Part shown: piece after piece, positions 21,285 through 32,450 of the stretch | How the letters are laid out: each line of letters opens with the position of its first letter | How positions within the stretch are numbered: position 1 is the stretch's first letter | Assembly: GCF_026230105.1 (NCBI RefSeq) | Contig: NC_079480.1 | Coordinates: 8,846,488-8,910,487, forward strand | Source of the DNA: Diorhabda sublineata | Taxonomy: Eukaryota > Arthropoda > Insecta > Coleoptera > Chrysomelidae | Direction of reading: 5' to 3' | DNA: 64,000 nucleotides | Position numbers and translations under genes: made by a program | Notes under the pieces: generated by a model | The model's input: only the letters and a program-made list of their open reading frames with translations | The model's database searches: none | Told to the model about the DNA's origin: nothing

Positions 21285-22201
21285 TAATATATGAACGTGC
21301 AAATAACTAATAAACTAGAAACTTCTGAGCTTCGTATCTACATCCATATACTAAAAATACCGTTAATCGTCAGAATAATTAAGTGAGATGTACTGTGAAA
21401 GAAAAATAATAAATTTTCCGAACAAAAAATAATAATTATTGTAAATTATAGTCTAAAGTGGAAAAGGTGTGGGATGATATAGATGCTTTAGGATTGGACG
21501 AGATGTTTTATTTTGTTAAGGACGGATATTTCGAGTTTTCGGTCGCTAACGTTCGTTAACACTGAATGAAGCCATTCAAAATTCATTATTTGAAAATAAA
21601 TGATAACAAAATTTGTATAACCCGTGAGGTAAATCATGATAAATCATTGACGGAGAATTTTAGGGGTTTTCTTATAAATTATAATATTTATTTAACCTTT
21701 TTCTGAATACGAAATATTTATAAAGTTATAAAAAAATTGTGACAAGTTCAACACCTTCACAATTTAAAAGGTTTTCAAGAGCAATGATCGATTGTAGTAT
21801 AGTTTTTTATTATCAAACTGTATAAAAATGATTGATTCGACTGATACCTTTGAATCTAAAACAGATGAGTCAAAATGCAAATACATTTTTTCTCGGTAAT
21901 ATCTTGAATTATTTTTGTTTCCTTTCTCGATAGAATCAACAATAACTTATAAAAATAGTAGTATGCAAAACCGACTCGGTATTCAAGATATTCAAACTTC
22001 ACATATCTATCTATAAAAAAAGATCGAGTATTTGTTTGATAGAGCTATACAAACAATCTGACATTGAATTTAAATGCACGGCTATTGAAAAAAATCAAAA
22101 ACGGAATGAATAGTAAATAATTATCCCGAAAATATGATAATACCTACGCGGTCAAGAGAAATATTATAACCAATAAGCGAACCTAAGATCTAAAATGTAG
22201 A

Positions 22202-22260
22202 ATCTTTCCTTATCATATGTACAAGGATTTTCTTAGCAATTATTTTAATAAATATGGTAG
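22202..22260 (+). mobile_element. Penelope-like element fragment (RT-endonuclease linker)
   Basis: The bases match 58017-58075 closely ('ccttatcatatgtacaagga', 'attattttaataaatatg'). That region encodes the SLPYVQGL motif which lies between reverse transcriptase and the GIY-YIG domain in Penelope-like elements. Only about 60 bp remain here, joined directly to the inverted-repeat element that follows. Confidence 0.55.
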
Positions 22261-22261
22261 A

Positions 22262-23082
22262 TAGAAGATTCGAATCTAAATCGACCTTCACCGAGCTGAT
22301 AATATAATGAGATTTATTTTATAATAAATTTTGTACATAACAAAATATATTAAAAATGGGTTATTTAAAAAAATCTTGGACAGAATATTTTTAATTACTT
22401 TCGAAAAAATTATTTTTCATTAAATTTTGCATTATCAAAATAAGAAAATTTTAGACTGGACTTGAAGTATTTAATTAATTATTTCGTTTGCAATTTAAAT
22501 GTCAGTTGCTCCAAAATAACGCCTTGATGTTTACAATAGAGGGGTACCTCTACTCTCCATAGTATACGTACTGAGCATGCGCAGTTTCTTATATTCAGGG
22601 ACCCATCAGACTCGATTGCAATGTTCGGTCCTTTATTATTAAACGGTATACTTACCACGGATCTTTCTGTCATTAATTTCCACGCGCGTTTAAATCTTTA
22701 AAATTAAATAATTCTATTAAGACCAAATTTTTTGGAGACAGCCCTGTATCAACGTGTTCACAATAAAACAGCGCTTATGAGAGTGGAAATAACTGGTATC
22801 GATATACCTGTTTATACCTGGCAACCTAGTAGTACGTCCAGGTAAATAATAGACAACCCTATGTCTGCACATGTTTCATACTTAAGTCCAGTATAAAGTT
22901 TTCTTATTGTCTTGATGTTGCAAAATTTAATGAAAAATCATCTTTTCAAAAATAATTAAAAATATTCTGTCAAGGATTTTTGTTGTCTACCTATTTTTAA
23001 TATATTTTCTAATGTACAAAATTTAATACAATTCTATTATCAGCTCGGTGAAGGTCGATTTAGATTCGGATCTTGTGCTATA
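22262..23082. mobile_element. Long terminal-inverted-repeat element (~210-bp arms)
   Basis: Left arm 22262-22472 and right arm about 22872-23082 are inverted copies sharing 'gattcgaatctaaatcgacc', 'ttcaccgagctgataat', 'aaaatatattaaaaat', 'gacagaatatttttaatta' and 'atttttcattaaattttgc'. The core of about 400 bp (22473-22871) is GC-richer and non-coding, with several stops in every frame. The layout is that of a MITE or foldback transposon. The right end lies only six bases from family Y copy B. Confidence 0.75.
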
Positions 23083-23088
23083 CATATA

Positions 23089-24288
23089 GTTCTTCCAATA
23101 TCAATTGCAGATTATAAAAACCCTTGCCGACAATTTTGTTCCATCTACCATAGGCGTAGATACCTCATTTTATAAATTTATTATTTTTAACAATATGTTC
23201 ATCTTGCGAGAGAAAGTATTCGTTAAAAGTCAATCGAATTATTATAAATTCGACGACTTTATAGGCCGTTATTTATGCACTTAATTGTAGTCCTACTTGG
23301 AACTTAGAAAAAAATCATTGTTATACCTCGTTAACTTGCTACAATGAATATCAAATTATAAAACGTAAATAGACGAGTAAAATGAACCTACCTGTGAGGG
23401 CGTTTGGTTTAAACAGAGTACCAGACCTGAACTGAGCCCTTTTTGTACCCCATTCGTCTATTAGAACTTCAGTAGTCTTTTATCTGAAGCAAATAATATT
23501 TTCGCCATCGAACTAACCTTGACGATTCGGTTATTGCCATCCGTTTTTTGTATTTAAAACCGCATACTGACAAAACTTGCCGCAATATTTCTAAACTGGT
23601 ATAATTGTACTCTGAATAATATGCTACCTTTTGCTGTATTACTTTTAATGTCGCAATCCTATTCTCCTTATATAAATTATAAAATGCCCTACGTATAAAA
23701 TCTTGAGTTGCTTTGTCAACTGATTTCAGTTTTTCTTTACATGTTTTTCGGTTCTGTGAATGATCCACAGCAACCCCTTTCGTGACTACTGAATAAGTTA
23801 ATTCTGCATTTCTTATTAGGATTGCATTATTAGATTGCTGAATATTTTCCTTTTTTAAACATTATTTAAAACAATATATTTAAATAATTTAGTATATTTA
23901 AATTTTTATTATCAAATTCATACCTGTCTTTATTCTTACTATACTGTGCAATTTCATTATTTTCATTCGCCCATGGTCTAAAGAACGCCATATTTATATT
24001 TATTTAAGGAAATTTATGAATTAAATACTGCTTATCGCAGACTGTCTAGCAGGAATATTTTAAAGAAATTGTGTACATACGCCGTCCGACAGCTTCTGAC
24101 AATAGAAAAGGAATTATTTTTACATTCGATGTTTTCATTGGCAAACAGTGGAGATGATAAGTCCACGTGGACTGACGGTTTGTTAGATGTTTACCGAATT
24201 TTATACGGGGAGTAAACATTATTTTTCATTTCTTAATTTTGTATGAGTGCCTCGCATAACTGTCTTCTGTAATTGATATTGGAAGAGC
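23089..24288 (-). pseudogene. IS630/Tc1/mariner-like element, family Y copy B, with transposase N-terminus
   Basis: A 1200-bp element between TA dinucleotides (23087-23088, 24289-24290). Its terminal inverted repeats are 'gttcttccaatatcaattgc' (left) and 'gctcttccaatatcaattac' (right, reverse complement). On the minus strand, 23768-23469 encodes a 99-residue helix-turn-helix N-terminus: VDKATQDFIRRAFYNLYKEN, then TLKVIQQKV, then LEILRQVLSVCGFKYKKR and LVRWRKYYLLQIKDY, then a stop. Insect transposases with a DDE_3-type catalytic domain start the same way and continue into a DETW motif; that catalytic part is absent here. This is the most informative member of the family. Confidence 0.75.
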
Positions 24289-27200
24289 TATACATAATAC
24301 AAAATAAAAATATTTCACTATATTAAAATCGAAAAATATATAGGAGAGACATCTCAATATTTGGAAAATATATAAAAAAAGTTATCAATACGATAAAAAC
24401 CGTAAAACTCCATGATTAAACCGTAATTTATCAAATAACATATATTTAATTACAAAAATTCAAAGACCCTGAAACAGAATCAAAGACAAGAAGATAATGT
24501 TTTGTAATGATCCATATGCATGAAAAAAGGAAATATATCAATTATAAAAAAGACCTAAAGAATCTGAACAAAATTATAATTTTATTTTATGAATGTTAAA
24601 GTGACCGTGAAATTGATAATTGCATTGTATTGTTGAAATATATTGTATTCTAATATTCACGTAGTATGTACTAATTTATATATCCCAGGTATATCAGGTT
24701 ATATTTTGAAAAAAAAAATTGAAAACAGGTTGAAACGTCCAATAAATTTTGTAAAAAAAAAATTAAATTTTCTAGTAAAATGCACTATTTATAAATATGT
24801 CTATGGGGTTCAAGAAAGTAAAGAAATATGTTTCAATTACACATCTTGTGCCAACGATAGATTTTATAGCAATAAAGTGATTTAGAATTTAAGTTATTAT
24901 TTTGAAAAGAAACTCGTTTCTTAAAAACCCATTTGCGTTTTTCCTTACTGTACTTTTAACAGAAAGTTAACTAAAAAGATAACCAACGTCGGCAGCGTCC
25001 GTCGTAAAAACATGAACGAGATAAAATCGTTGTGCTGTTTTCGACTTCTAATTTCAACCGAGACAACTCAATCGATGAAGTTAACGAATTTTCGTCGACA
25101 AGAAATTGACGGGGAGAAGTTGGTGGAGAAATAATCCGATGATTTACTGAAGCAGGATTCTCGCAGGCTTTTATGGAATTAGTCCGGTTCATGGCAACTT
25201 AATTTAGTAATCTAGATTTTAAATACATGCGATTTCAAATAATAAATTTATATTTAGTTGTTATACCTAATGGGTCAAATACAAAATATCTTTTTTTGGA
25301 AATTGAGCCGTGGATATTAATGTATAAATAACTATTCTTCCAAGATTACATATATGTTGTCTTCAAACTTAGATGTGAATGTTGATATTATGTCAAATTA
25401 CAGGTACTTAATTCTACTTATTTTCATAAAAATTGTAACAACCTCAAATTTGTTGAACGATTTGATCCATTTGGACCAGTCAGTGCATAATTAATTGTGG
25501 ATTTTGTGAGTAGTAGTACGCTAACATCAATATTTTCTCCAATTTTGAACGACATTAGAAACTCATTATCAAGATCATCGGAATAGTTATATATTTATTG
25601 AAAAAAGAGCCTTATTACACGAAAGTGATGATTGGTGAAGTCTAAACTAAACTGATTTCATTGCCACTCTGCTAGAACTTCAGAGGGTGATATATTCCAT
25701 CAGGATAATTCGTCGTTTTTCCACCGTCTACTCCGTCGCCAAATTTGTTGCGTATTGAACATATAAGGGTTCGAAAGGTATATGGTGTTTTAATATCTAA
25801 TCAACTAAGTACTTTCATTGAATGAAAAACATATATGACAAGAAACTAAAGTGGTCAGTGGCTCAGAGAAAAATTGGATTTTGGTAAATCCCCAGTTGAG
25901 TTTTAATTAACAGTGCTGTTTCTTAATGACATAGAATCGGTTTTTTACATATGTGCAAAATTTTGCATTTAACTAATCATTTAAAGTGGGTAGATATCGA
26001 TCCCAAATATTCTTAGTTTATATTGGTGATAATAGTGAAACGTATTAATATTAGAAAATAATGGAAATATTTTTCATATACCACGAAGAACACTCATTTG
26101 ACGTTACCATTCAACGTCACCAGATATTTTTAATTTGGTCTACAGGTTAGGGTATAATCTATAATCTACCATTGGTTTTCATTGGAAAGTAATTGTGGAA
26201 AGTGGAAACTTCTGCAAAGATGTCAGCGCTCCGACCGTTGAATTTGTGAATTATAATCTAGTAGAAAATATAGACAAACAGTAAGAAAGACGGTTAGAGG
26301 ATACATTGATATAAATCAAAGTTAAAATATGAATAAATATGAATGTTTGGTGTTGCTCGGTGCATTGAAATCAATCAGAATTCCATGTGACTTAAATTTC
26401 TAATGTATATGTAGACACCTCAACACAATTCAATAGCTCTTGTCGAAAGTGAAGAAGTGCTGGATACAGGCTAAATAATAATGTGTATTGAAACTAATGT
26501 TTTAGATTTATGTTACCTTGGATTGCAAACTAGGGACCTGAGTGTCGAACCCCACTAAATATCTGAATCTTTTGCCATTAACGAGAATGAAAAAATGTTT
26601 AATGCTTGTAAAGCAGGAGCAGATGGAGGAATCATGAAATTAATGAACAATAATTTTATGTTTCCAACGGTTAATTTTATAATGCTTTGGAAAAAATAAA
26701 AATAGTTGATGATCCTCACTTTCTTGAATACAAATAACATCGCGAGGTACACGGCAGTAGTCATTGCGTGAGAGCGATATTTCAAATCAATAAAGGCGAA
26801 TATTGTAATCTTCAAATGAGCAATTAAACCTGATTAGAAAGGGGCCGAACGAGCACTGGAATCAGAAAAGCAACGACCTATGAATCGAATAATGAATAGT
26901 TCAAAACTTTCAAGTCAGAATCAGTACAAAAGCTCGTAAACGAACTAAACGTAAGCAACTTTACTTGGAATTTCACATTTCAAACATAACTTATTAGCTT
27001 CCATTTGGTTGCGTATTATTTCAATAAACAGGGTGTTGTGTTGGTTACTGTACTGTCTAAAGTTGATTTATATGTAATATGGACAGTTTTGTGGGTATTT
27101 ATGAACGGATATATGGCTGAAACAAAACCTAAAGATTAAATCAAAAACTGATACGTGTGGAACATGCATATTAACATCATTACAACAATAAAAATTATGA

Positions 27201-27344
27201 TCGACGAATACTAATGTTGGCCGACTGATATTACTAATAAGGAATAAATTTGCATTATTTTCAAGGGCGTAGGTCAAGGTTGGTATAATTTATTACGATT
27301 ATTGACTATATATAACTCTGGAACAAACTATCGTTCAACATAAT
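24289..27344. other. AT-rich DNA with one unrecognised open frame (24971-25192, minus)
   Basis: No recognised gene. The minus-strand frame 25192-24971 (73 codons; RIISPPTSPRQFLVDENSLT) lies in a GC-richer patch and has protein-like composition, but no family or splice signals were recognised. The remainder, including 25600-25800 and 26555-26815, shows only short AT-rich frames. Confidence 0.4.
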
Positions 27345-28168
27345 TTAAATCTTGGCGCTACAAGATGAATTTCGAGAAGGTCGACCAAAATTACCTGTTG
27401 TACCTGTTACCGGCTGTTGTGCCAGAAAACAAAGATGCTGATATTGCAAGATTTTCATGTGACGTATCGTGAGATTGAAGTATACTTAGCATTAGTTCAC
27501 TTGGATTCAATATTGCATGAACATTTAGCTGTCAAAAAGATTTGTTCTCGTTGGGTTCCGCATAATTTGAAAATCGTTCAGAAAAAAGCTCGCGTCGATT
27601 TGTGCAAAGAAATGCTGAAAAAATTCAATCGCGGTGCTTCAAAAGACGTCTATAAGGTCGTGACAGGCGATGAATCATGAATCTCTGTATATGAACCCGA
27701 AACTAAACAATCGACTGTATGAGTCTTTAAATACTAACCAAATCCAACAAGAATTAATCACGCACGAAGCAAATGGTCACCTGTTTTTATGGAATATCAG
27801 GACATTAAAACAATTCTGAATGGTACACCAGCATTTGTTTGCTAGAAGTGTTCGAAAAAACCAGCGAAACCAATCGCAGAAAACGAATCATTCTTCACCA
27901 CGAAAATGCGAGCTCTTACAGATCAGTTCAAACAAAAACGTTTTTGAACAGTTGAAAACATCGGATTGATGTGTTATCCGCCATACAGTCCTTGTTTGGC
28001 AGATCAAAAATAAATTGCGATGTCAACCTTTTTCTACACCTGAAGAAGCGTTCGAAGCATTCTAATCACAGGTTTTGGAGCTACCTCAATCGGAATAGAA
28101 AAAATTCTTCGTTCAAACACATGCAATGCATTTATTTGTCTATATCGAAACTTAAGTAGTAACCCTCG
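27345..28168 (+). pseudogene. Mariner element, mellifera-like, 5'-truncated
   Basis: It begins inside the transposase ('DEFREGRP', about 27368) and runs to a right terminal repeat 'cttaagtagtaaccctcg' followed by TA (28169-28170). The frame 27417-27680 reads LILQDFHVTYREIEVYLALV, then ILHEHLAVKKICSRWVPHNL and VVTGDES, where a TGA replaces the Trp of the conserved GDESW motif just after the first catalytic Asp. Later parts occur in other frames ('TNRRKRIILHHENAS'-like near 27870, second catalytic Asp now Glu; 'MCYPPYSPCLADQK' near 27970). The first ~300 bases and the left terminal repeat are missing. Confidence 0.85.
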
Positions 28169-28337
28169 TATATAATTAGAATTAGTTACTCTGAAGTGAC
28201 CAACAAATTGTTTGGAAATGTTTGGGTAGATGTAAAATAAATTAATAATTAATTTTTCAATTTTGGAAAAATGGTTTAGAATAAAAAACAAATTAATTAT
28301 CATTATTATCAATATTACTGATATTTACAGAGTTATG

Positions 28338-28371
28338 GTAGCTAGAGCTAGGAGATGCTAGCTCTAGCTAC
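28338..28371. repeat. Perfect 14-bp hairpin
   Basis: GTAGCTAGAGCTAG (28338-28351), loop GAGATG, then the exact reverse complement CTAGCTCTAGCTAC (28358-28371). No run of T follows. No gene is adjacent. Confidence 0.9.
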
Positions 28372-29289
28372 TCTCAAATATACAAAAATTGTATATTTTT
28401 AAGAAATGATTAATTTCGATTTCAAAGAATTTTTTATATTAGTTATAATAAAATTAAGACCATTTAAAATTTTATTTTCAAACCACTATACTCAATGGAA
28501 ACAAATTTAAATGTATTACGTAATTCGGAAATTACTATTTTTTCAAAAGTACTGTAGTTAAAACATATCAATAATATTAACAATAGCAAAAACTTCAGAA
28601 GACCATTTATTGTAAAACTAAAAATAAACAGCCTCAACATGAAAAATAATCAGTTTTTATAAATTTGTTCACCTCGAAGAATGATTTTTCAAAATTCTTG
28701 ACAGATTTATTTCGCACACTTCAAATTAATATATACCAATAATTCAGGAACTTCGCATTTGAGGACCCATTTTCTTTTACTACAACAAATATTTTCAATG
28801 AAATTTCTTTCCGAGTCCTTCATATACTCAAAACTTAAATACCAACTCTCTTAAAACTGGTCTAATTTAAAGGCAAGAGTAGTAAGTCGATATTGTGTTG
28901 GGCATTCACTTTTTTATTCTGTTCAACTGTTTGAACAATGGAAGTGTATGAAAGTGGTTTTAATTAACAGTCTAAAGGTGCCGTTTTAAATGCTTCTTTT
29001 CAACTTGAAAGGTTTTGTGAGAACATACGTTTTAAAAACTAAATTGATTACGAAATATGATGACAAAAATTATGTCACATTCAAATTAAAACGAAACTAT
29101 TTCTAGGGATTCAAGCATAGACTGAAATTTATCAACCATTCTATTCGTAACGCATTGCTATATACATTGAGTAATTGTGACTCATTTTTGAAATACATTG
29201 GTATTTACTCATATTCACATTTACATATATAACAATGCTTTTGAAGAATTATGAATGATTAAATACAAATTTCAATGATTCGGATAGTA
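28372..29289. other. AT-rich spacer, nothing recognised
   Basis: No gene or recognisable element was found in this stretch. Confidence 0.4.
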
Positions 29290-30031
29290 TAGTAAACGAA
29301 AAAGGGTTTTATTATAAAAATTATTCTACATTCGAATGCTGGCCTTCAATATACTCCCCTCTCTTCGCCACACACCTTTTCATACGTTTTCTCCATTGAT
29401 CAAAGCAGTGCTGGAAGTCTTTACCGCTTCCACCGACTCGAATCGGATACCTTTCAAGGCAGATCTTTTTCTAACCTTTCAAGGAAATCTGAGCAGACCC
29501 GTTGATGCAAGAACTATTGGCTAGGAGTCAGATTTTTTGGCACCAGCTTCGCCCAGACTTTTGTCATTGTCATTACAGCCTCGGCAATCATCCGAATGCT
29601 CATTCGATGATCTGCACGCATAATTTGGTTGATTTTGGTCACTATTTCCGGAGTTGAAACAGTCACAGGGAGACTGGGTGCTGGTCATTTTCAGTGCTCT
29701 CTTGGCCCTCACTAAAGCGCTTACACCACTCAAAAACACGCGCATGAGATAGAGAATTTTCCTCATAGGCCTCTTGCAACAATTTATAGCACTCAGTCGG
29801 AATTTTTTTCAATTTAACAAGAAATTTGAGATTGATACGTTGCTCCCGTTTTTCGGCACGAGAAAAAACACGTTCGTTTCAAACCTCTACTGCACAAATA
29901 CTATAATAGTGACGGAAACGTGTTTAGGGACGATAAGATATCTAGATACCCAACGCACTACTCGTTTTTTACCCCACCCGTCTAAAGCGCCCTCTATGTG
30001 CGCAGTCTCGTTATTTAATAGCCAGACCTCG
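29290..30031 (-). pseudogene. Mariner element, internally deleted and frameshifted
   Basis: The right end carries 'tacgaggtctggctattaaa' (minus strand) next to TA (30032-30033). On the minus strand the N-terminal part reads, across frames, 'ECYKLLQEAYEENSLSHARVF' and EWCKRFSEG, ENDQHPGRPVTV and INQIMRADRRMS (about 29790-29560). It then jumps to the C-terminal 'LKGIRFESVEAVKTS' and 'GEYIEGQH' (29470-29330). The catalytic region is deleted. The left terminal repeat is not recognisable, so the left boundary is approximate. Confidence 0.8.
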
Positions 30032-30033
30032 TA

Positions 30034-31466
30034 TAAATAAAAGTTCTGTCGTTTCGTGTAAAGGTACTTAAAATTTGCACTCTTGTTGCAAGTTAGCGGG
30101 TCTGATTCTGAACAGGTTCAGAAACAGATCGCATGCGCATTTTTAAAAATGTTGGGTTTGTTGAGCTCTGAACTAATGGTGACAGTTGAATGTTCGTGGA
30201 CATCTATTAGTATTTCCGAATCGGTAAAGATACACTAAACACCGTTTACTTATTTCATTTATTGGTTGATAAGAGGGAGATGATAGGTAAACATTTCTGC
30301 GGAAATCATTCGACATGGAAAAAAATCTCAAATAAATCGGCTAAACGGCTAAGAACAGTTGATTCTACCAAAAACTCGTGATGAAAGGTATTATGTGTGT
30401 CTCCTTATCAAAAATAAATGTTGAACAAATGTTTTTGAAGTATGATGATGATGATGATGATGAGAAACCTGAAAACTGGAAAAAGGCAGTTAATCATACG
30501 ATTAAAGAAGATAAAATGTAATTGGACACTATTACTGATGAAATGATCGAGCCAATAGTTCAATTTCTGGTTCCGAATCTCATAAGGATTGGTATTTTAA
30601 TTTTATACTTATTTTTATGAACGTAAGGTAGTTTAAAAATTTAAGTTGAAACCCTTATACTTATATAACCAGTATTACACAATTATCTTCATACATTGTG
30701 GAAGAATGTTTTACCTTCAGCTGTTTGGTAGTAATAAGCAGGTTAATTAATTGAAAATATAGGTGTACACCCGACATATTCAGTATATTTATACAAATGT
30801 TATTTCATACGAAATTATTCGAGGCATAACATAAAAAATGTTTCAATTATCTACTAAAAGAAATGATTCCCCTATGGATTACGAATACTGCATCATTTTG
30901 TTACTCTCAGTGACAAAAATAGACTATAATGCCGTTCATACTTACGTTGATGGGCGAGTAGATAGTTGCCGTTCACGTCCTGTAACAAGAAAAAATGACA
31001 TTAGTAATTTCTGGTTAAATATAATAAATTTTCGATAAAATAATAAGTAATCTTATAAGTATTTTCGATTTTTAGAGTAGACGGTGTTGATAGGGTTGTA
31101 TATCGGAAAGCTCTTGTCCGATTGAGTCAAGTACAAGTTTCACAGGTAGCATTTAATGTTACATTTTTGGAAATAATCAACTTTTAAAAATGAGTGAAAT
31201 TTCTAAAACCTCACAAATATGCAGAGAAATTTTTGTAGTTTATTGTGAGGAAATTGTGGAAATTTGATGGTGAAAGAATTGCTCCATTCCAGCCAGCCTC
31301 TCTTTGGAAAATCCCATAAAATTTGACAATTGATCAAGACAGATCGGCATGTAAGCTGTCAAGACATCGTTTATGCATTGGGCTACAATTAGCGTTTGAA
31401 AAAGGCTGGATATTTAAAAAAATTCAATTTTTCGGTGCCTAATGCGATGATTGCATGAAATTTAAT
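30034..31466. other. Spacer with (GAT)n microsatellite and possible gene remnant
   Basis: A (GAT)n/(ATG)n run of about 22 bases lies at 30442-30463. It is in frame with DDDDDDEKPENWKKAVNHTI (about 30442-30505), which looks protein-like but ends in a stop at 30519; no family was recognised. No other feature is supported. Confidence 0.4.
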
Positions 31467-31468
31467 TA

Positions 31469-31943
31469 CGAGGGCCGTTTTTTTTTCAACCTCCGATCGC
31501 TCCGTGCAGACGCTACGCGGGCAGAAAAACTTCAAGAGCGATGGTGTTGTGCGTGAATGGTGTCGAAAGTTTAAAGATGGCCGTAATGATGAGCATTATG
31601 AAGGGGGCCAAGGACGCAAATCTGTCGTTTCAGATTAACTGGTTCAACGAGTTGACAGAAGGGTTAAAGAAAATTGCAGATTCACCATTACTGCTTTGTC
31701 TACGGAATTTCCCGAAGTTTCAAGGTGTGTTTTGTACTCTAAAGTTACTGAACGGTTAGGCTACATTGGCGGCAACTTTCTTTGAAGAGTGTATTGAAAA
31801 GCTTGTCCACATATATGTCAATTGTCTCAATCTCTTCGGTGATTATGTCGAAAAGTAACCTTTTGGTAATAAAATTATTGTTTTATATGAATGTTTGTCT
31901 TTTATTTACTGCCTATCGGAGGTTGAAAAAGAAACGGCCCTCG
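31469..31943 (+). mobile_element. Mariner MITE, family X copy 3 (same deletion as copy 2)
   Basis: A 475-bp element with TA flanks (31467-31468, 31944-31945) and good terminal repeats: left 'cgagggccgtttttttttca', right (reverse complement) 'cgagggccgtttctttttca'. Its internal junction 'cgaacggttaggctac' / 'aactttctttgaagag' is the same as in 15166-15803. A second deletion near its left end ('gcgggcagaaaaacttcaag') removes bases that copy 1 retains. No complete transposase is possible. Confidence 0.87.
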
Positions 31944-32204
31944 TAATTGTATCGATATCTGCAATATTTTGTTTAAACGCATTGAAATGGAGCGAGTTCT
32001 GAAGATATTAATAGCGGGAGATTGAGTGCACAATATATGAGAATGTTAGATGCGAATAATTGAAGTCGAATTGTGGTGAAGTGACACAAGACTATAAATA
32101 TAATGCTATGTATATGAAGGAAGTGGAATTGAATTATATACTACGAATATCTAAAACTTGGTCAAACGATCAGTACAATACTATCAGCATTTAACCAGAT
32201 TACA

Positions 32205-32450
32205 GAAGAATAGAGTGGGCGTTGTATTCCATCACGATAACCCCAGGTCACATGGATCTCGCATGTGTCCAAAAAATGACTGAACTTGGTATAGTGTACC
32301 CATGGTATTGCAAGGATATTGCACTGTTATATTTTATTTCGGTATTTGCAAAACTCATGGAAAACGTTGAAAACCACGTCGCCAAATGTTTGGCCGCTAA
32401 ACTACAGATTCAAGAAAGTAATAATATGCAAAAAGATACTCAGGTTTGAC
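32205..32450 (+). pseudogene. Mariner transposase fragment (second catalytic Asp region)
   Basis: Around 32215 the frame reads GVVFHHDNPRSHMDLACVQK, then MTELGIVYPWYCKDIALLYF and a diverged C-terminal stretch to 32447. The family pattern is V-F-x-x-DNARPH...L-x-ELGWEVL-PHPPYSPDL, so this is the end of a mariner catalytic domain whose PPYSPDLAPSD block has decayed. No terminal repeats were found. Confidence 0.6.

Noticed and set aside
24971..25192. 73-codon minus-strand frame as an upstream lilliputian exon
   Set aside because: No match to AFF N-terminal motifs and no matching splice sites; left as unrecognised.
25680..25790. Possible mariner fragment reading GDIFHQDNSSFFHR
   Set aside because: Only the HQDN core fits and the following residues do not; it may be chance.
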